Source: Gordonia iterans
GTDB lineage: Bacteria; Actinomycetota; Actinomycetes; Mycobacteriales; Mycobacteriaceae
Direction: 5' to 3'
Assembly (NCBI RefSeq): GCF_002993285.1
Contig: NZ_CP027433.1
Location: 2,790,001-2,854,000, forward strand
DNA: 64,000 nucleotides
Under the pieces are notes generated by a model that did no database searches, was not told where the DNA came from, and worked only from the letters and a program-made list of their open reading frames with translations. The position numbers and the translations under genes are program-made. Within the stretch, counting starts at the first letter, position 1. Every line of letters starts with the position of its first letter. Shown here piece by piece: positions 57,281 through 64,000 of this stretch.

Positions 57281-58162
57281 ATGCGTATCGCCGTCGCCGG
57301 CAGCCACGGCCTGATCGGTTCCGCCCTGGCCGAGTCGCTCGCCCGTTCCGGGCACGACGTCGTACGCCTGGTGCGCAGCACCGTCACCGGTCCCGATCAG
57401 GTCCGGTGGGATCCCGAGGGCTACGGGATTCCGCCGGGCACGTTCGACGGCGTCGACGCGGTGGTGGGACTCGGCGGACTGGGTCTGGGCAACCGCCGGT
57501 GGAGCGGCTGGGTCAAGCAGCAGTTGCGTGATTCGCGGATCGTGCCGACCGCGGTACTGGCCGAGGCGGTCCACGAGGCCGGTGTGCCGGTCTTCCTCAG
57601 TGCCAGCGCGACCGGCTTCTACGGCGACACCGGCGACGACGCCGCGACCGAGGAGACCGGACCCGGCGACGGGTTCCTGGCGGATTTGACCGTCGACTGG
57701 GAAGCGGCCGCGCTGCCCGCGGTGGGCGCGCGCGTGGTGCATCTGCGCACCGCGCCCGTGCTGTCTCGCCGAGGCGGCCTGCTCGGTCGGCTGCGTCCGC
57801 TGTACAAGCTCGGCGCCGGCGGGCCGATCGGCGACGGCCGGCAGTTCTTCTCGTGGATCACACTGGCCGACGAGATCGCGGCCATCCGCCACGTGCTGGA
57901 CGACGATTCCCTCTCCGGCCCGGTGAACCTCTCTGCGCCGCAACAGGTTCGATACAGCGAGTTCAGCGATCAGCTGGCCCGGGCACTGCATCGCCGATCC
58001 CTGGTGAAGGTTCCCGCCCGCGTCGCCAAGGCCGTCGGCGGTGAGCTCGTGGAAGAACTGATCCTCGCGTCCTCGCGCGTCGAGCCGAAGCTGCTCCTGT
58101 CGCGCGGCTTCACCTTCGCCCACCCGACGCTCCCCGCAGCTCTGGAGTACGCCCGTGCGTAA
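57281..58162 (+). CDS. TIGR01777 family NAD-dependent epimerase-like protein (Rv2216-type)
   Basis: A 293-residue SDR-like protein. N-terminal dinucleotide-binding motif [16 protein letters not shown] (GxxGxxG), then [27 protein letters not shown] with the active Tyr of the YxxxK-like region, and the C-terminal block with [21 protein letters not shown] typical of TIGR01777/YfcH proteins. ATG 57281, 36 bp after the E2 gene, and its end overlaps lipB by 8 nt, so E2, epimerase, lipB and lipA form one unit. Substrate unknown. Confidence 0.93.
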   Translation: MRIAVAGSHGLIGSALAESLARSGHDVVRLVRSTVTGPDQVRWDPEGYGIPPGTFDGVDAVVGLGGLGLGNRRWSGWVKQQLRDSRIVPTAVLAEAVHEAGVPVFLSASATGFYGDTGDDAATEETGPGDGFLADLTVDWEAAALPAVGARVVHLRTAPVLSRRGGLLGRLRPLYKLGAGGPIGDGRQFFSWITLADEIAAIRHVLDDDSLSGPVNLSAPQQVRYSEFSDQLARALHRRSLVKVPARVAKAVGGELVEELILASSRVEPKLLLSRGFTFAHPTLPAALEYARA

Positions 58163-58865
58163 CGGTTCCGCCCGCGCCGCCACCGGTCCCGTCGAGGTCC
58201 GGCCCCTCGGCGTCGTCGACTATGAGGAAGCCTACGACCTCCAGCACCGCCTCGCCGCCGAGCGTGCGAGCGGCGAACTCGATCACGACGTCCTGCTGCT
58301 GCTCGAGCACCCCTCGATCTACACCGCCGGCAAGCGCACTGAGGACTCGGACCGTCCGGTGAACGGGGCGCGGGTGATCGACGTCGACCGCGGCGGTCGT
58401 ATCACCTGGCACGGGCCGGGTCAGCTCGTCGGCTACCCGATCGTCAAGCTCGCCGAGCCGCTCGACGTGGTCGACTACGTCCGCCGCATCGAGGAGGCGC
58501 TCATCGCCTTCTGCGCCGATCAAGGGCTCGCGACCACCCGGGTCGAGGGCCGGTCCGGTGTCTGGGTCGACGACGACGCGGGGCAGCGCAAACTCGGTCA
58601 GATCGGCATCCGGGTGTCCCGCGGGGTCACGCTGCACGGCTTCGCGCTGAACGTCGACCCGGACATGGCGGTGTTCTCCGCGATCGTCCCGTGCGGGATC
58701 GCCGACGCAGGGGTCACCTCGCTGGCGGCCGAGCTCGGCAGACCGCTGTCCGTCGCCGACACCCTCGCTCCGGTCGCCGCGCACGTTCAGGAATGTCTGG
58801 ACGCCGATCGAGCGTTGATGCATCCGGAAGCATCCGCACCCCCGAGCGTAGGATCGACACAGTGA
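58155..58865 (+). CDS. lipB: Octanoyl-[acyl carrier protein]:protein octanoyltransferase
   Basis: Moves octanoate from acyl carrier protein to lipoyl domains. The 236-residue enzyme shows [30 protein letters not shown], the catalytic lysine in [15 protein letters not shown], and the catalytic cysteine in IVPCGI. GTG 58155 overlaps the epimerase gene by 8 nt. Its 3' end overlaps lipA (GTGA). Its targets include the E2 encoded two genes upstream. Confidence 0.96.
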   Translation: MRNGSARAATGPVEVRPLGVVDYEEAYDLQHRLAAERASGELDHDVLLLLEHPSIYTAGKRTEDSDRPVNGARVIDVDRGGRITWHGPGQLVGYPIVKLAEPLDVVDYVRRIEEALIAFCADQGLATTRVEGRSGVWVDDDAGQRKLGQIGIRVSRGVTLHGFALNVDPDMAVFSAIVPCGIADAGVTSLAAELGRPLSVADTLAPVAAHVQECLDADRALMHPEASAPPSVGSTQ

Positions 58866-59884
58866 CATCCCAGCATCCCGAAGGCCGCAAGCTCCTCCGT
58901 CTGGAGGTGCGCAACGCGCAGACCCCGATCGAGCGCAAGCCGAAGTGGATCAAGACCAAGGCGACGATGGGCCCGGAGTACTCCGAACTCAAAGGCCTGG
59001 TTCGCAGCGAGGGCCTGCACACCGTGTGCGAGGAAGCCGGGTGCCCCAACATCTACGAGTGCTGGGAAGACCGTGAGGCCACCTTCCTGATCGGCGGCGA
59101 GCAATGCACCCGCCGCTGTGACTTCTGCCAGATCGATACCGGCAAGCCCGCCGCGCTCGACACCGACGAGCCGCGGCGCGTCGCCGAATCGGTCCGGGCG
59201 ATGGGTCTGCGCTACTCGACGATCACCGGCGTGGCGCGGGACGACCTGCCCGACGAGGGCGCGTGGCTGTACGCCGAGACCGTCCGCAAGATCCACGAGT
59301 ACAACCCGGGCACCGGCGTGGAGAACCTGATCCCGGACTTCCATGCGAATCCGGAGCTGCTGGCCGAGGTGTTCGACGCCCGGCCCGAGGTGCTCGCACA
59401 CAACCTGGAGACCGTCCCCCGCATCTTCAAGCGCATCCGCCCGGCGTTCCGGTACGAGCGGTCGCTCGACGTGCTCACCCAGGCCCGCGACTTCGGACTG
59501 GTGACCAAGTCGAACCTGATCCTGGGCATGGGCGAGACCCCGGAGGAGGTGCGATCGGCACTGCGCGATCTGCACGACGCCGGCTGCGACATCGTCACCA
59601 TCACCCAATACCTGCGCCCGACCCCGCGGCACCATCCGGTGGAGCGGTGGGTCAAGCCGGAAGAGTTCGTCGAGCATTCCGAGTACGCCACCGAACTCGG
59701 ATTCGCCGGGGTGCTCGGCGGCCCGCTGGTCCGCTCCTCGTACCGCGCAGGCCGCCTGTATGCCCAGGCGATGGCCAAGCACGGCCGCGAACTCGATCCG
59801 GCGATGGCACACCTGGCGAACGAGGGCAGCACCGCCCAGGAGGCGTCCTCGGTGATCGCCCGGATGGCCGCCGCCGCCCGCTGA
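58862..59884 (+). CDS. lipA: Lipoyl synthase
   Basis: Radical-SAM enzyme of 340 residues that inserts two sulfurs into octanoyl groups. The auxiliary [4Fe-4S] cluster cysteines are in [12 protein letters not shown] (56, 61, 67), and the radical-SAM CxxxCxxC is CTRRCDFC (82, 86, 89). The C-terminal serine ligand region is [14 protein letters not shown] 58862 overlaps the lipB stop as GTGA; a TAGGAT 7 nt upstream (58849-58854) could also start a lipA-only leaderless transcript. The longer frame from 58691 lies within lipB. Confidence 0.96.
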   Translation: MTSQHPEGRKLLRLEVRNAQTPIERKPKWIKTKATMGPEYSELKGLVRSEGLHTVCEEAGCPNIYECWEDREATFLIGGEQCTRRCDFCQIDTGKPAALDTDEPRRVAESVRAMGLRYSTITGVARDDLPDEGAWLYAETVRKIHEYNPGTGVENLIPDFHANPELLAEVFDARPEVLAHNLETVPRIFKRIRPAFRYERSLDVLTQARDFGLVTKSNLILGMGETPEEVRSALRDLHDAGCDIVTITQYLRPTPRHHPVERWVKPEEFVEHSEYATELGFAGVLGGPLVRSSYRAGRLYAQAMAKHGRELDPAMAHLANEGSTAQEASSVIARMAAAAR

Positions 59885-59889
59885 CCGAG

Positions 59890-60112
59890 CACTCCAGGCC
59901 GTCGCCGCTCACCCGCCGAACCCGTCGCCGCTCACCCGCCGCTCGCTCGTCGAGCCTGTCGCCGTTCGCCCGCCGTTCGCCCACCGCTCTCCCACCGCTC
60001 GCTCGCCGCTCGCCCACCGCTCGCCAGCCGCTCGCCCGCCGCTCGCTCGTCGAGCCTGTCGCCGCTCGCTCGTTGAGCCGGGCGAGGCGCTAGCCGAGAC
60101 CGTGTCGAAACG
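59890..60112. repeat. Low-complexity repeat tract with dispersed-repeat fragments
   Basis: Between lipA and the DUF4191 gene, a run of degenerate 10-12 bp units of CGCCCACCGCT / CGCCGCTCGCTC type, including two copies of GCCGCTCGCTCGTCGAGCCT (near 59939 and 60040). It ends in TCGTTGAGCCGGGCGAGG...GCCGAGACCGTGTCGAAACG, which resembles the GTCGAG...CGAGACC type dispersed repeat also present within cobUT. No gene here that I can support. Confidence 0.75.
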
Positions 60113-60128
60113 CCCGCGCATCCCCCGA

Positions 60129-60134
60129 TAGACT
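60129..60134 (+). promoter_or_regulatory. -10 element TAGACT of the DUF4191 gene
   Basis: TAGACT is 7 nt before the ATG at 60142. Leaderless geometry; GGAAA between is a poor ribosome site. Confidence 0.55.
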
Positions 60135-60141
60135 GGAAACC

Positions 60142-60903
60142 ATGGCAAAGCCCACAGACCCCGCGAGCAAAGAGGCCAAGAAGGCCGCGAAAGCCGCCCG
60201 GAAGGCCGCTTCCAAGCAGCAGCGCCAGCAGATCTGGCAGGCGTTCAACATGCAGCGCAAGGAAGACAAGGCGCTGATCCCCCTGATGCTGGCGATCGTG
60301 ATCGGCACCGGCGTGGTGTTCTTCCTGATCGGCCAGTTCGCGTTCGGCGGACGCTGGTTCATGCTGGTGCTCGGCGTCATCCTGGGCATTCTGCTGGCGT
60401 TCATCTTCTTCGGACGCCGCGTGTCCAAGAGCGTCTACAAGAAGGCCGAGGGACAGCCCGGGGCCGCCGGGTGGGCGCTGGGCAACATGCGTGGACAGTG
60501 GCGCGTACAGCAGGCCGTGACCGGCACCAGTCACCTCGACGCCGTGCACCGGGTGATCGGCAAGCCCGGGATCATCCTGGTCGGCGAGGGTTCGGCCGGT
60601 CGCGTGCGACCGCTCATGGCGCAGGAGAAGAAGAAGGCGGCCCGCGTGGTCGGCGACACCCCGATCTACCAGATCGTCGTCGGCAACGACGACGGCGAGG
60701 TCCCGCTGGCCAAGCTCGAGAAGCACATCAAGAAGCTCCCCGGCAACATCGACCGCAAGCGCATGGAGGCCCTCGACGGCCGCCTCGCCGCGCTGAAGAA
60801 CAAGGGCGCGGCCGGGCCCGCGATGCCCAAAGGCCCGATGCCGCAAGGCGCCAAGATGCGCAACGTGGCGCGCACTGCGCGCCGCCGCGGAGGCGCTTCC
60901 TGA
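60142..60903 (+). CDS. DUF4191 family membrane protein (Rv2219-type)
   Basis: A 253-residue protein: Lys/Ala-rich N-terminus (about 1-40), two membrane segments (about 47-66 and 72-93), then a soluble domain with the conserved stretches WALGNMRGQWRV, DAVHRVIGKPGIILVGEG and RMEALDGRLAALKNKG, as in DUF4191 proteins. ATG 60142. Follows lipA in the same order as M. tuberculosis. Function unknown. Confidence 0.92.
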   Translation: MAKPTDPASKEAKKAAKAARKAASKQQRQQIWQAFNMQRKEDKALIPLMLAIVIGTGVVFFLIGQFAFGGRWFMLVLGVILGILLAFIFFGRRVSKSVYKKAEGQPGAAGWALGNMRGQWRVQQAVTGTSHLDAVHRVIGKPGIILVGEGSAGRVRPLMAQEKKKAARVVGDTPIYQIVVGNDDGEVPLAKLEKHIKKLPGNIDRKRMEALDGRLAALKNKGAAGPAMPKGPMPQGAKMRNVARTARRRGGAS

Positions 60904-60911
60904 GAATCAGT

Positions 60912-60995
60912 GCTCGTCACCGTCGTCCCTGCACGGTCACGAGCGCCTGAGGATGCGCTGAGCGCCCCGGTCCGGTGACCGGGGCGCTCAGTGCA
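60912..60995. terminator. Tandem hairpins between convergent genes
   Basis: Hairpin 1: GCTCGT-C-ACCGT (60912-60923) with ACGGT-C-ACGAGC (60933-60944). Hairpin 2: CTGAGCGCCCCGGTC (60958-60972), loop CGGT, perfect complement 60977-60991. They serve the DUF4191 gene on plus and the DUF805 gene on minus. No U-tract on either strand. Confidence 0.8.
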
Positions 60996-61020
60996 TCGTC
61001 GATGAGTTTCTCTTGCCGGC

Positions 61021-61734
61021 CTACTGGCCGTAACCCTGCGGCGGCTGCTGACCGTAACCCTGCGGCGGCTGCTGACCGTAACCCTGCGGTGGCCGCTGGC
61101 CGTAACCCTGCGGCGGCTGCTGACCGTAACCCTGCGGTGGCCGCTGGCCGTAACCCTGCGGCGGCTGCTGGCCGTAGCCCGGCGGAGGAGTCTGGCTGTA
61201 GCCCTGCGGCGCACCGTATCCGGGCATCGGCGCCCCCTGGGTGTAGGGCGGACCGTACTGCTCGGCGTTGGGCGAAGTCTGGGAAGCGCACAGAACCAGG
61301 ACCACGATGCCGCCGAACGGAATCAGGGTGAGCAGGTACAGCCAGCCGGTGTAGCCGGCATCGTGCAGCCGGCGCACGGCGACGGCGATGTTCGGGACGA
61401 TGGTCGCCAGGGCCCAGACCACGAACACGATGATGAGCACGATCGCGAAGTAGGGCACACCGGCGCCCGTGGTGGTCACCGTGGTGTTGCCGGACGAGTC
61501 GGTGGTCGTGTTGGTGGTAGCCGCGATCGAGCCGATCACTGCGATCATCACGATGATGCCCAGGACGATGTTGATCAGATAGATGCCGAGGAACCACCAC
61601 CAGAACTCGGCGCGACTCGCCCGCCCGCTGAAGGTGGCGTACTTGGTGAAACCACGCTTGATCGCGTCGATGAACCCGATGTCGTAGTCGGGCCAGTCGA
61701 TCGGCGGGGTCTGTGGTCCAGGGGGATTGGTCAT
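61021..61734 (-). CDS. DUF805 family membrane protein with Q/G/Y/P repeat tail
   Basis: A 237-residue protein. The DUF805 domain (about 20-155) starts with [21 protein letters not shown] and has four hydrophobic segments and the conserved [15 protein letters not shown]. The tail (about 160-237) is QGYGQ/PP-rich and includes six 8-residue units QxPPQGYG encoded by 24-bp repeats (61024-61170). ATG 61734 lies 6 nt from AATAAT (61741-61746, minus strand). The frame is open to 62043, antisense-overlapping nothing but the DUF2277 gene. Function unknown; tail likely cytoplasmic and disordered. Confidence 0.9.
   Translation of the reverse strand: MTNPPGPQTPPIDWPDYDIGFIDAIKRGFTKYATFSGRASRAEFWWWFLGIYLINIVLGIIVMIAVIGSIAATTNTTTDSSGNTTVTTTGAGVPYFAIVLIIVFVVWALATIVPNIAVAVRRLHDAGYTGWLYLLTLIPFGGIVVLVLCASQTSPNAEQYGPPYTQGAPMPGYGAPQGYSQTPPPGYGQQPPQGYGQRPPQGYGQQPPQGYGQRPPQGYGQQPPQGYGQQPPQGYGQ
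61024..61170 (-). repeat. 24-bp tandem repeat encoding QxPPQGYG
   Basis: Six units of 24 bp plus a final Gln codon at the 3' end of the DUF805 gene. The second residue alternates Q, R, Q, R, Q, Q. The same 24-bp length as the cobUT repeat is coincidental; the sequences are unrelated. Confidence 0.9.
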
Positions 61735-61766
61735 GGGGACATTATTGCCCCGCCGGGGCGGTCTGC

Positions 61767-62045
61767 CTAGCGCGCGGTCGCGGGGAACCGGGCCGCCGAC
61801 CGCGCCTTCGCCTTGGCCGCCTCCACGTCCCGGTCTTTCGGCGGCGCGCTGGTCACCAGGTGGTCGAGCAGCTGCCGTGTCGCGGCGGCGATCTCCTCGA
61901 CCGCTGCGTCGAACACCTCCCGGTTGGCTTGCGAGGGCTTGCTGGTCCCGGCGACCTTCCGGACGTACTGGAGCGCGGCGGCGCGCACCTCGTCGTCGGT
62001 GGCCGGCGGATCGTAGTTGTGGAGGACCCGGATGTTTCGGCACAT
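61767..62045 (-). CDS. DUF2277 family protein
   Basis: A 92-residue protein beginning [20 protein letters not shown], the hallmark of DUF2277, with CR-N-I and a conserved NF/NYDPPAT segment. It continues [28 protein letters not shown], a helical region. A single N-terminal cysteine. ATG 62045, 32 bp before the DUF805 start on the same strand. Function unknown; often found as a small cytosolic protein in actinobacteria. Confidence 0.9.
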   Translation of the reverse strand: MCRNIRVLHNYDPPATDDEVRAAALQYVRKVAGTSKPSQANREVFDAAVEEIAAATRQLLDHLVTSAPPKDRDVEAAKAKARSAARFPATAR

Positions 62046-62073
62046 GTCTTCGACGGTACGCCGGGTCCGGCGC

Positions 62074-63558
62074 TCACGGAACGACCACGGATCGCTCCGG
62101 CGCCTCGACCCGGAAGTGCTCGACCTCGGGCTCGGCGAGCAGGCGTTCCATCCTCGCGCGGTCGAACGGCCACAAGTCGATGCGTCCGCTCTCGGTGAGG
62201 TACCACGAATGGCAGCCGGTGTTCCAGACGGTCGGCCCCAACGCGGCGGCGACGTCGTCGTAGAACGACGACGTGGCCTCCTCGGTCACCTCGATGCGCT
62301 CGATCTCGCCGCGCGACCACCTCCCCAGCCACCGTGCGATGTACCGGCTCGTGAGCTCCGCGGAGTACTGCAGCGAGATGGAGCCGGTGGGCGAGTTCGG
62401 GCCGAGCACCGTGAAGAGGTTGGGGAACCCGGGGATCGCGGTCATCCGGTAGGCACGCGGACCGTCGGACCACGCCTGCTCCAGGGTGATCCCGTCCCGT
62501 CCGCTGATCGCCATCGGCCGCATGTAGTCGTGCGCACGGAAGCCGGTCGCCAGCACGATCACGTCGACATCGTGTTCGGTGCCGTCAGCAGTGACGATCC
62601 CGGTCGGGGTGACCCGGTCGATGCCGTCGGTGACCAACTGCGCGTTGGACCGCTGCAGTGCCCGGTAGTAGGTCCCGGAGATCACCTGACGCTTGCACAG
62701 CGGCTGGTAGTCCGGGGTCAGCTGCGCTCGGAGCCCGGGATCGCGGACCTGGGCCCGCAGCGACAACCGCGCGTACCGCTGAACCAGCGAACGTCGCCAG
62801 GACGGCCGCAGCACGACGTCGGCGAAGATCCCCGACCCCCACAGCAGACCGCGGTAGAGGTCCTTGTGCAGCCTCGGCAGAGCCCCGAGAACCGACGCCG
62901 TGCCCGGAAGCTGCGGCAGCGACATCGGCGCCCACAGCACCCACTGTGGAGACCGGACGAAGTGGATCAGCGAGGCCGCGACCGGCTGCAGGGCAGACAC
63001 CACCTGAACACCGGTCGATCCGGTGCCGACCACGGCGACGCGCTTGCCGTCGATCTTCAGCTCGGGGTCCCAGCGTGCGGTGTGCACGACGCGACCGGCG
63101 AACTCGTCGAGCCCGTCGATGTCGGGGTAGGCGGGGTTCTCCAGGACCCCGGTCGCGCAGAGGACGAAGTCGGCGGTCAGCCGCTCATCGCCGGCGGTGG
63201 TCAGCGTCCACTCCCCCGTCGCATCGTCGTACTCGGCGGAGATCACTTCGACGCCGCAGCGGATCAGTGCGGACAGCCCGAGTTGCTCGACGACGTCCCG
63301 GTGGTAGCGCTGGATCTCCTCGCCGGTGGCCCACACCCTGGACCAGTCGGGCTTCGGCGCGAACCCGAACTGGTAGATCTGCGACGGGACGTCGCAGGTC
63401 AGGCCGGGGTAGCGGTTCCAGAACCAGACACCGCCCACGTCGGCGCCCTTCTCCAGCACCGTGACGTCGGCGAAACCCGCCTCGGTCAGAACATGCGCGG
63501 CGGTGATGCCTGCCACGCCTGCGCCGATGATCACCACGCGCGGTTCGCGATCGCTCAT
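62074..63558 (-). CDS. Baeyer-Villiger-type flavin monooxygenase
   Basis: FAD- and NADPH-dependent class B monooxygenase, 494 residues. FAD fold VVIIGAGVAGITAAHVL (GxGxxG) at the N-terminus, NADPH fold VAVVGTGSTGVQVV mid-protein, and the fingerprint FAGRVVHTARW, close to FxGxxxHTxxW of Baeyer-Villiger enzymes (final Pro replaced by Asp). ATG 63558 overlaps the stop of the patatin-like gene as ATGA; the frame is open further upstream but without family features. The ketone, sulfide or amine substrate is not known. Confidence 0.92.
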   Translation of the reverse strand: MSDREPRVVIIGAGVAGITAAHVLTEAGFADVTVLEKGADVGGVWFWNRYPGLTCDVPSQIYQFGFAPKPDWSRVWATGEEIQRYHRDVVEQLGLSALIRCGVEVISAEYDDATGEWTLTTAGDERLTADFVLCATGVLENPAYPDIDGLDEFAGRVVHTARWDPELKIDGKRVAVVGTGSTGVQVVSALQPVAASLIHFVRSPQWVLWAPMSLPQLPGTASVLGALPRLHKDLYRGLLWGSGIFADVVLRPSWRRSLVQRYARLSLRAQVRDPGLRAQLTPDYQPLCKRQVISGTYYRALQRSNAQLVTDGIDRVTPTGIVTADGTEHDVDVIVLATGFRAHDYMRPMAISGRDGITLEQAWSDGPRAYRMTAIPGFPNLFTVLGPNSPTGSISLQYSAELTSRYIARWLGRWSRGEIERIEVTEEATSSFYDDVAAALGPTVWNTGCHSWYLTESGRIDLWPFDRARMERLLAEPEVEHFRVEAPERSVVVP

Positions 63559-64000
63559 CGCGCCTCCTCCAGGGTCAGCGCTGCGGCCACCGTCGCGCGA
63601 GCACTGCGGAGTGAGCCCTCGAAGGCCGCGGCGCGCTTCCGGCGGTTCATGAAGTTGGGGCCGAGCGCGCCGAGTTCGGCGGCGGTCGGCGACACGACGA
63701 CGACGCGCGTCCCGCGGGCTCGCACCCGGTCGACCTCTCTGCGCAGCTGCGCCGACATCGGCCGGCGCAGAAGCACCGCCTCGGCGAGTCCGCCGGGGCC
63801 CGGGCCGCGGGTGAAGTCGAGACCGGCCATCGACGCGATCACGTAAACCACCTCCGCCTCGCCGGGACCGATCAGGTCGACCGACGCGGTCGACGCGGCG
63901 CCCCCGTCGACGTGGTCGAGTCCGCCGACGGTCACCGGAGGCATCCATCCGGGGATGCCCCACGACGCCCGGAGTGCCTGATTCAGCGACGCCGTCGAGT
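63555..64000 (-). CDS. Patatin-like phospholipase family protein (5' end cut by window)
   Basis: The C-terminal 148 residues of a protein whose start lies beyond the right edge. LDHVDGGAASTASVDLI contains the DGG/A motif that holds the catalytic Asp of patatin-type Ser-Asp lipases; upstream ALRASWGIPGWMPPVTVGG fits the preceding region of small bacterial patatins. The GxSxG serine motif would be outside the window. It ends in an ATGA overlap with the monooxygenase, so the two are co-translated, suggesting lipid release followed by oxidation; that is speculation. Confidence 0.85.
   Translation of the reverse strand, partial: STASLNQALRASWGIPGWMPPVTVGGLDHVDGGAASTASVDLIGPGEAEVVYVIASMAGLDFTRGPGPGGLAEAVLLRRPMSAQLRREVDRVRARGTRVVVVSPTAAELGALGPNFMNRRKRAAAFEGSLRSARATVAAALTLEEAR

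Noticed and set aside
55352..58183. 943-codon minus-strand open frame opposite the E2 and epimerase genes
   Set aside because: Shadow of the Ala/Pro/Glu-rich E2 linker; no recognisable domain, and three well-defined genes lie on the plus strand.

Overview
The window is GC-rich actinobacterial chromosome (roughly two thirds G+C). I infer a mycolic-acid bacterium of the Mycobacteriales, most likely Gordonia or a close relative. The gene order follows the Mycobacterium tuberculosis segment from about Rv2158c (murE) to Rv2219, which I recall rather than looked up. Phytoene synthase and desaturase genes and short dispersed repeats fit Gordonia better than Mycobacterium. The whole window reads as core chromosome. 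I see no prophage, CRISPR array, rRNA, tRNA or intact insertion sequence.

Layout. 1-5300: the division and cell wall (dcw) cluster on the minus strand (murE cut by the left edge, ftsI, an ftsL-like gene, rsmH, mraZ), with MraZ-type boxes upstream. 5600-9461: a DUF3040 protein, a HEPN-family protein, an acetyltransferase, an LppM-like lipoprotein and metF. 9589-14927: a polyprenyl diphosphate synthase, crtI, an MptA-like mannosyltransferase and crtB on the plus strand. 15039-21198: an Rv2175c-like protein diverging from pknL, then class II DAHP synthase, an RNase AS-like exoribonuclease, a GT87 mannosyltransferase and a PlsC-like acyltransferase. 21262-26827: a ROK sugar kinase, small proteins, an ArsA-like protein that appears to start at CTG, two SRPBCC proteins and fadD15. 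27163-32128: pimB', a lipoprotein metallopeptidase and two NlpC/P60 hydrolases, the upstream one preceded by a c-di-AMP (ydaO-type) riboswitch. 32346-35903: an exonuclease/GIY-YIG fusion, an Lrp-type sensor domain and trpD.

36151-42974: the cytochrome bcc-aa3 supercomplex genes (ctaE-qcrCAB on plus, ctaC-ctaF on minus), separated by an IS21 transposase remnant flanked by two palindromic repeats. 43285-48724: asnB, an adenosine kinase-type sugar kinase, an IscA-type Fe-S protein, glycerate kinase and a DUF3043 protein. 48731-51402: a cobU-cobT fusion whose linker is an eight-copy 24-bp tandem repeat, then cobS. 51442-53733: ilvE and gcvT. 53801-60903: pepB, the E2 acyltransferase of a 2-oxo acid dehydrogenase, a TIGR01777 epimerase, lipB, lipA and a DUF4191 protein. 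61021-64000: a DUF805 protein, a DUF2277 protein, a flavin monooxygenase and a patatin-like protein cut by the right edge.

Functional themes are septal peptidoglycan synthesis, envelope lipoglycan (PIM/LM/LAM) assembly, carotenoid synthesis, aerobic respiration, cobamide assembly and protein lipoylation. Many genes have a TANNNT hexamer 6-8 nt before the start codon and no clear Shine-Dalgarno, which suggests leaderless transcripts. Several operon joints are stop/start overlaps (ATGA, GTGA, TTGA and apparently CTGA). I found no clearly new multi-gene system. The most unusual items are the repeat-built CobU-CobT linker, the apparent CTG start of a P-loop-degenerate ArsA-like protein, and the structured repeats around the IS21 remnant.
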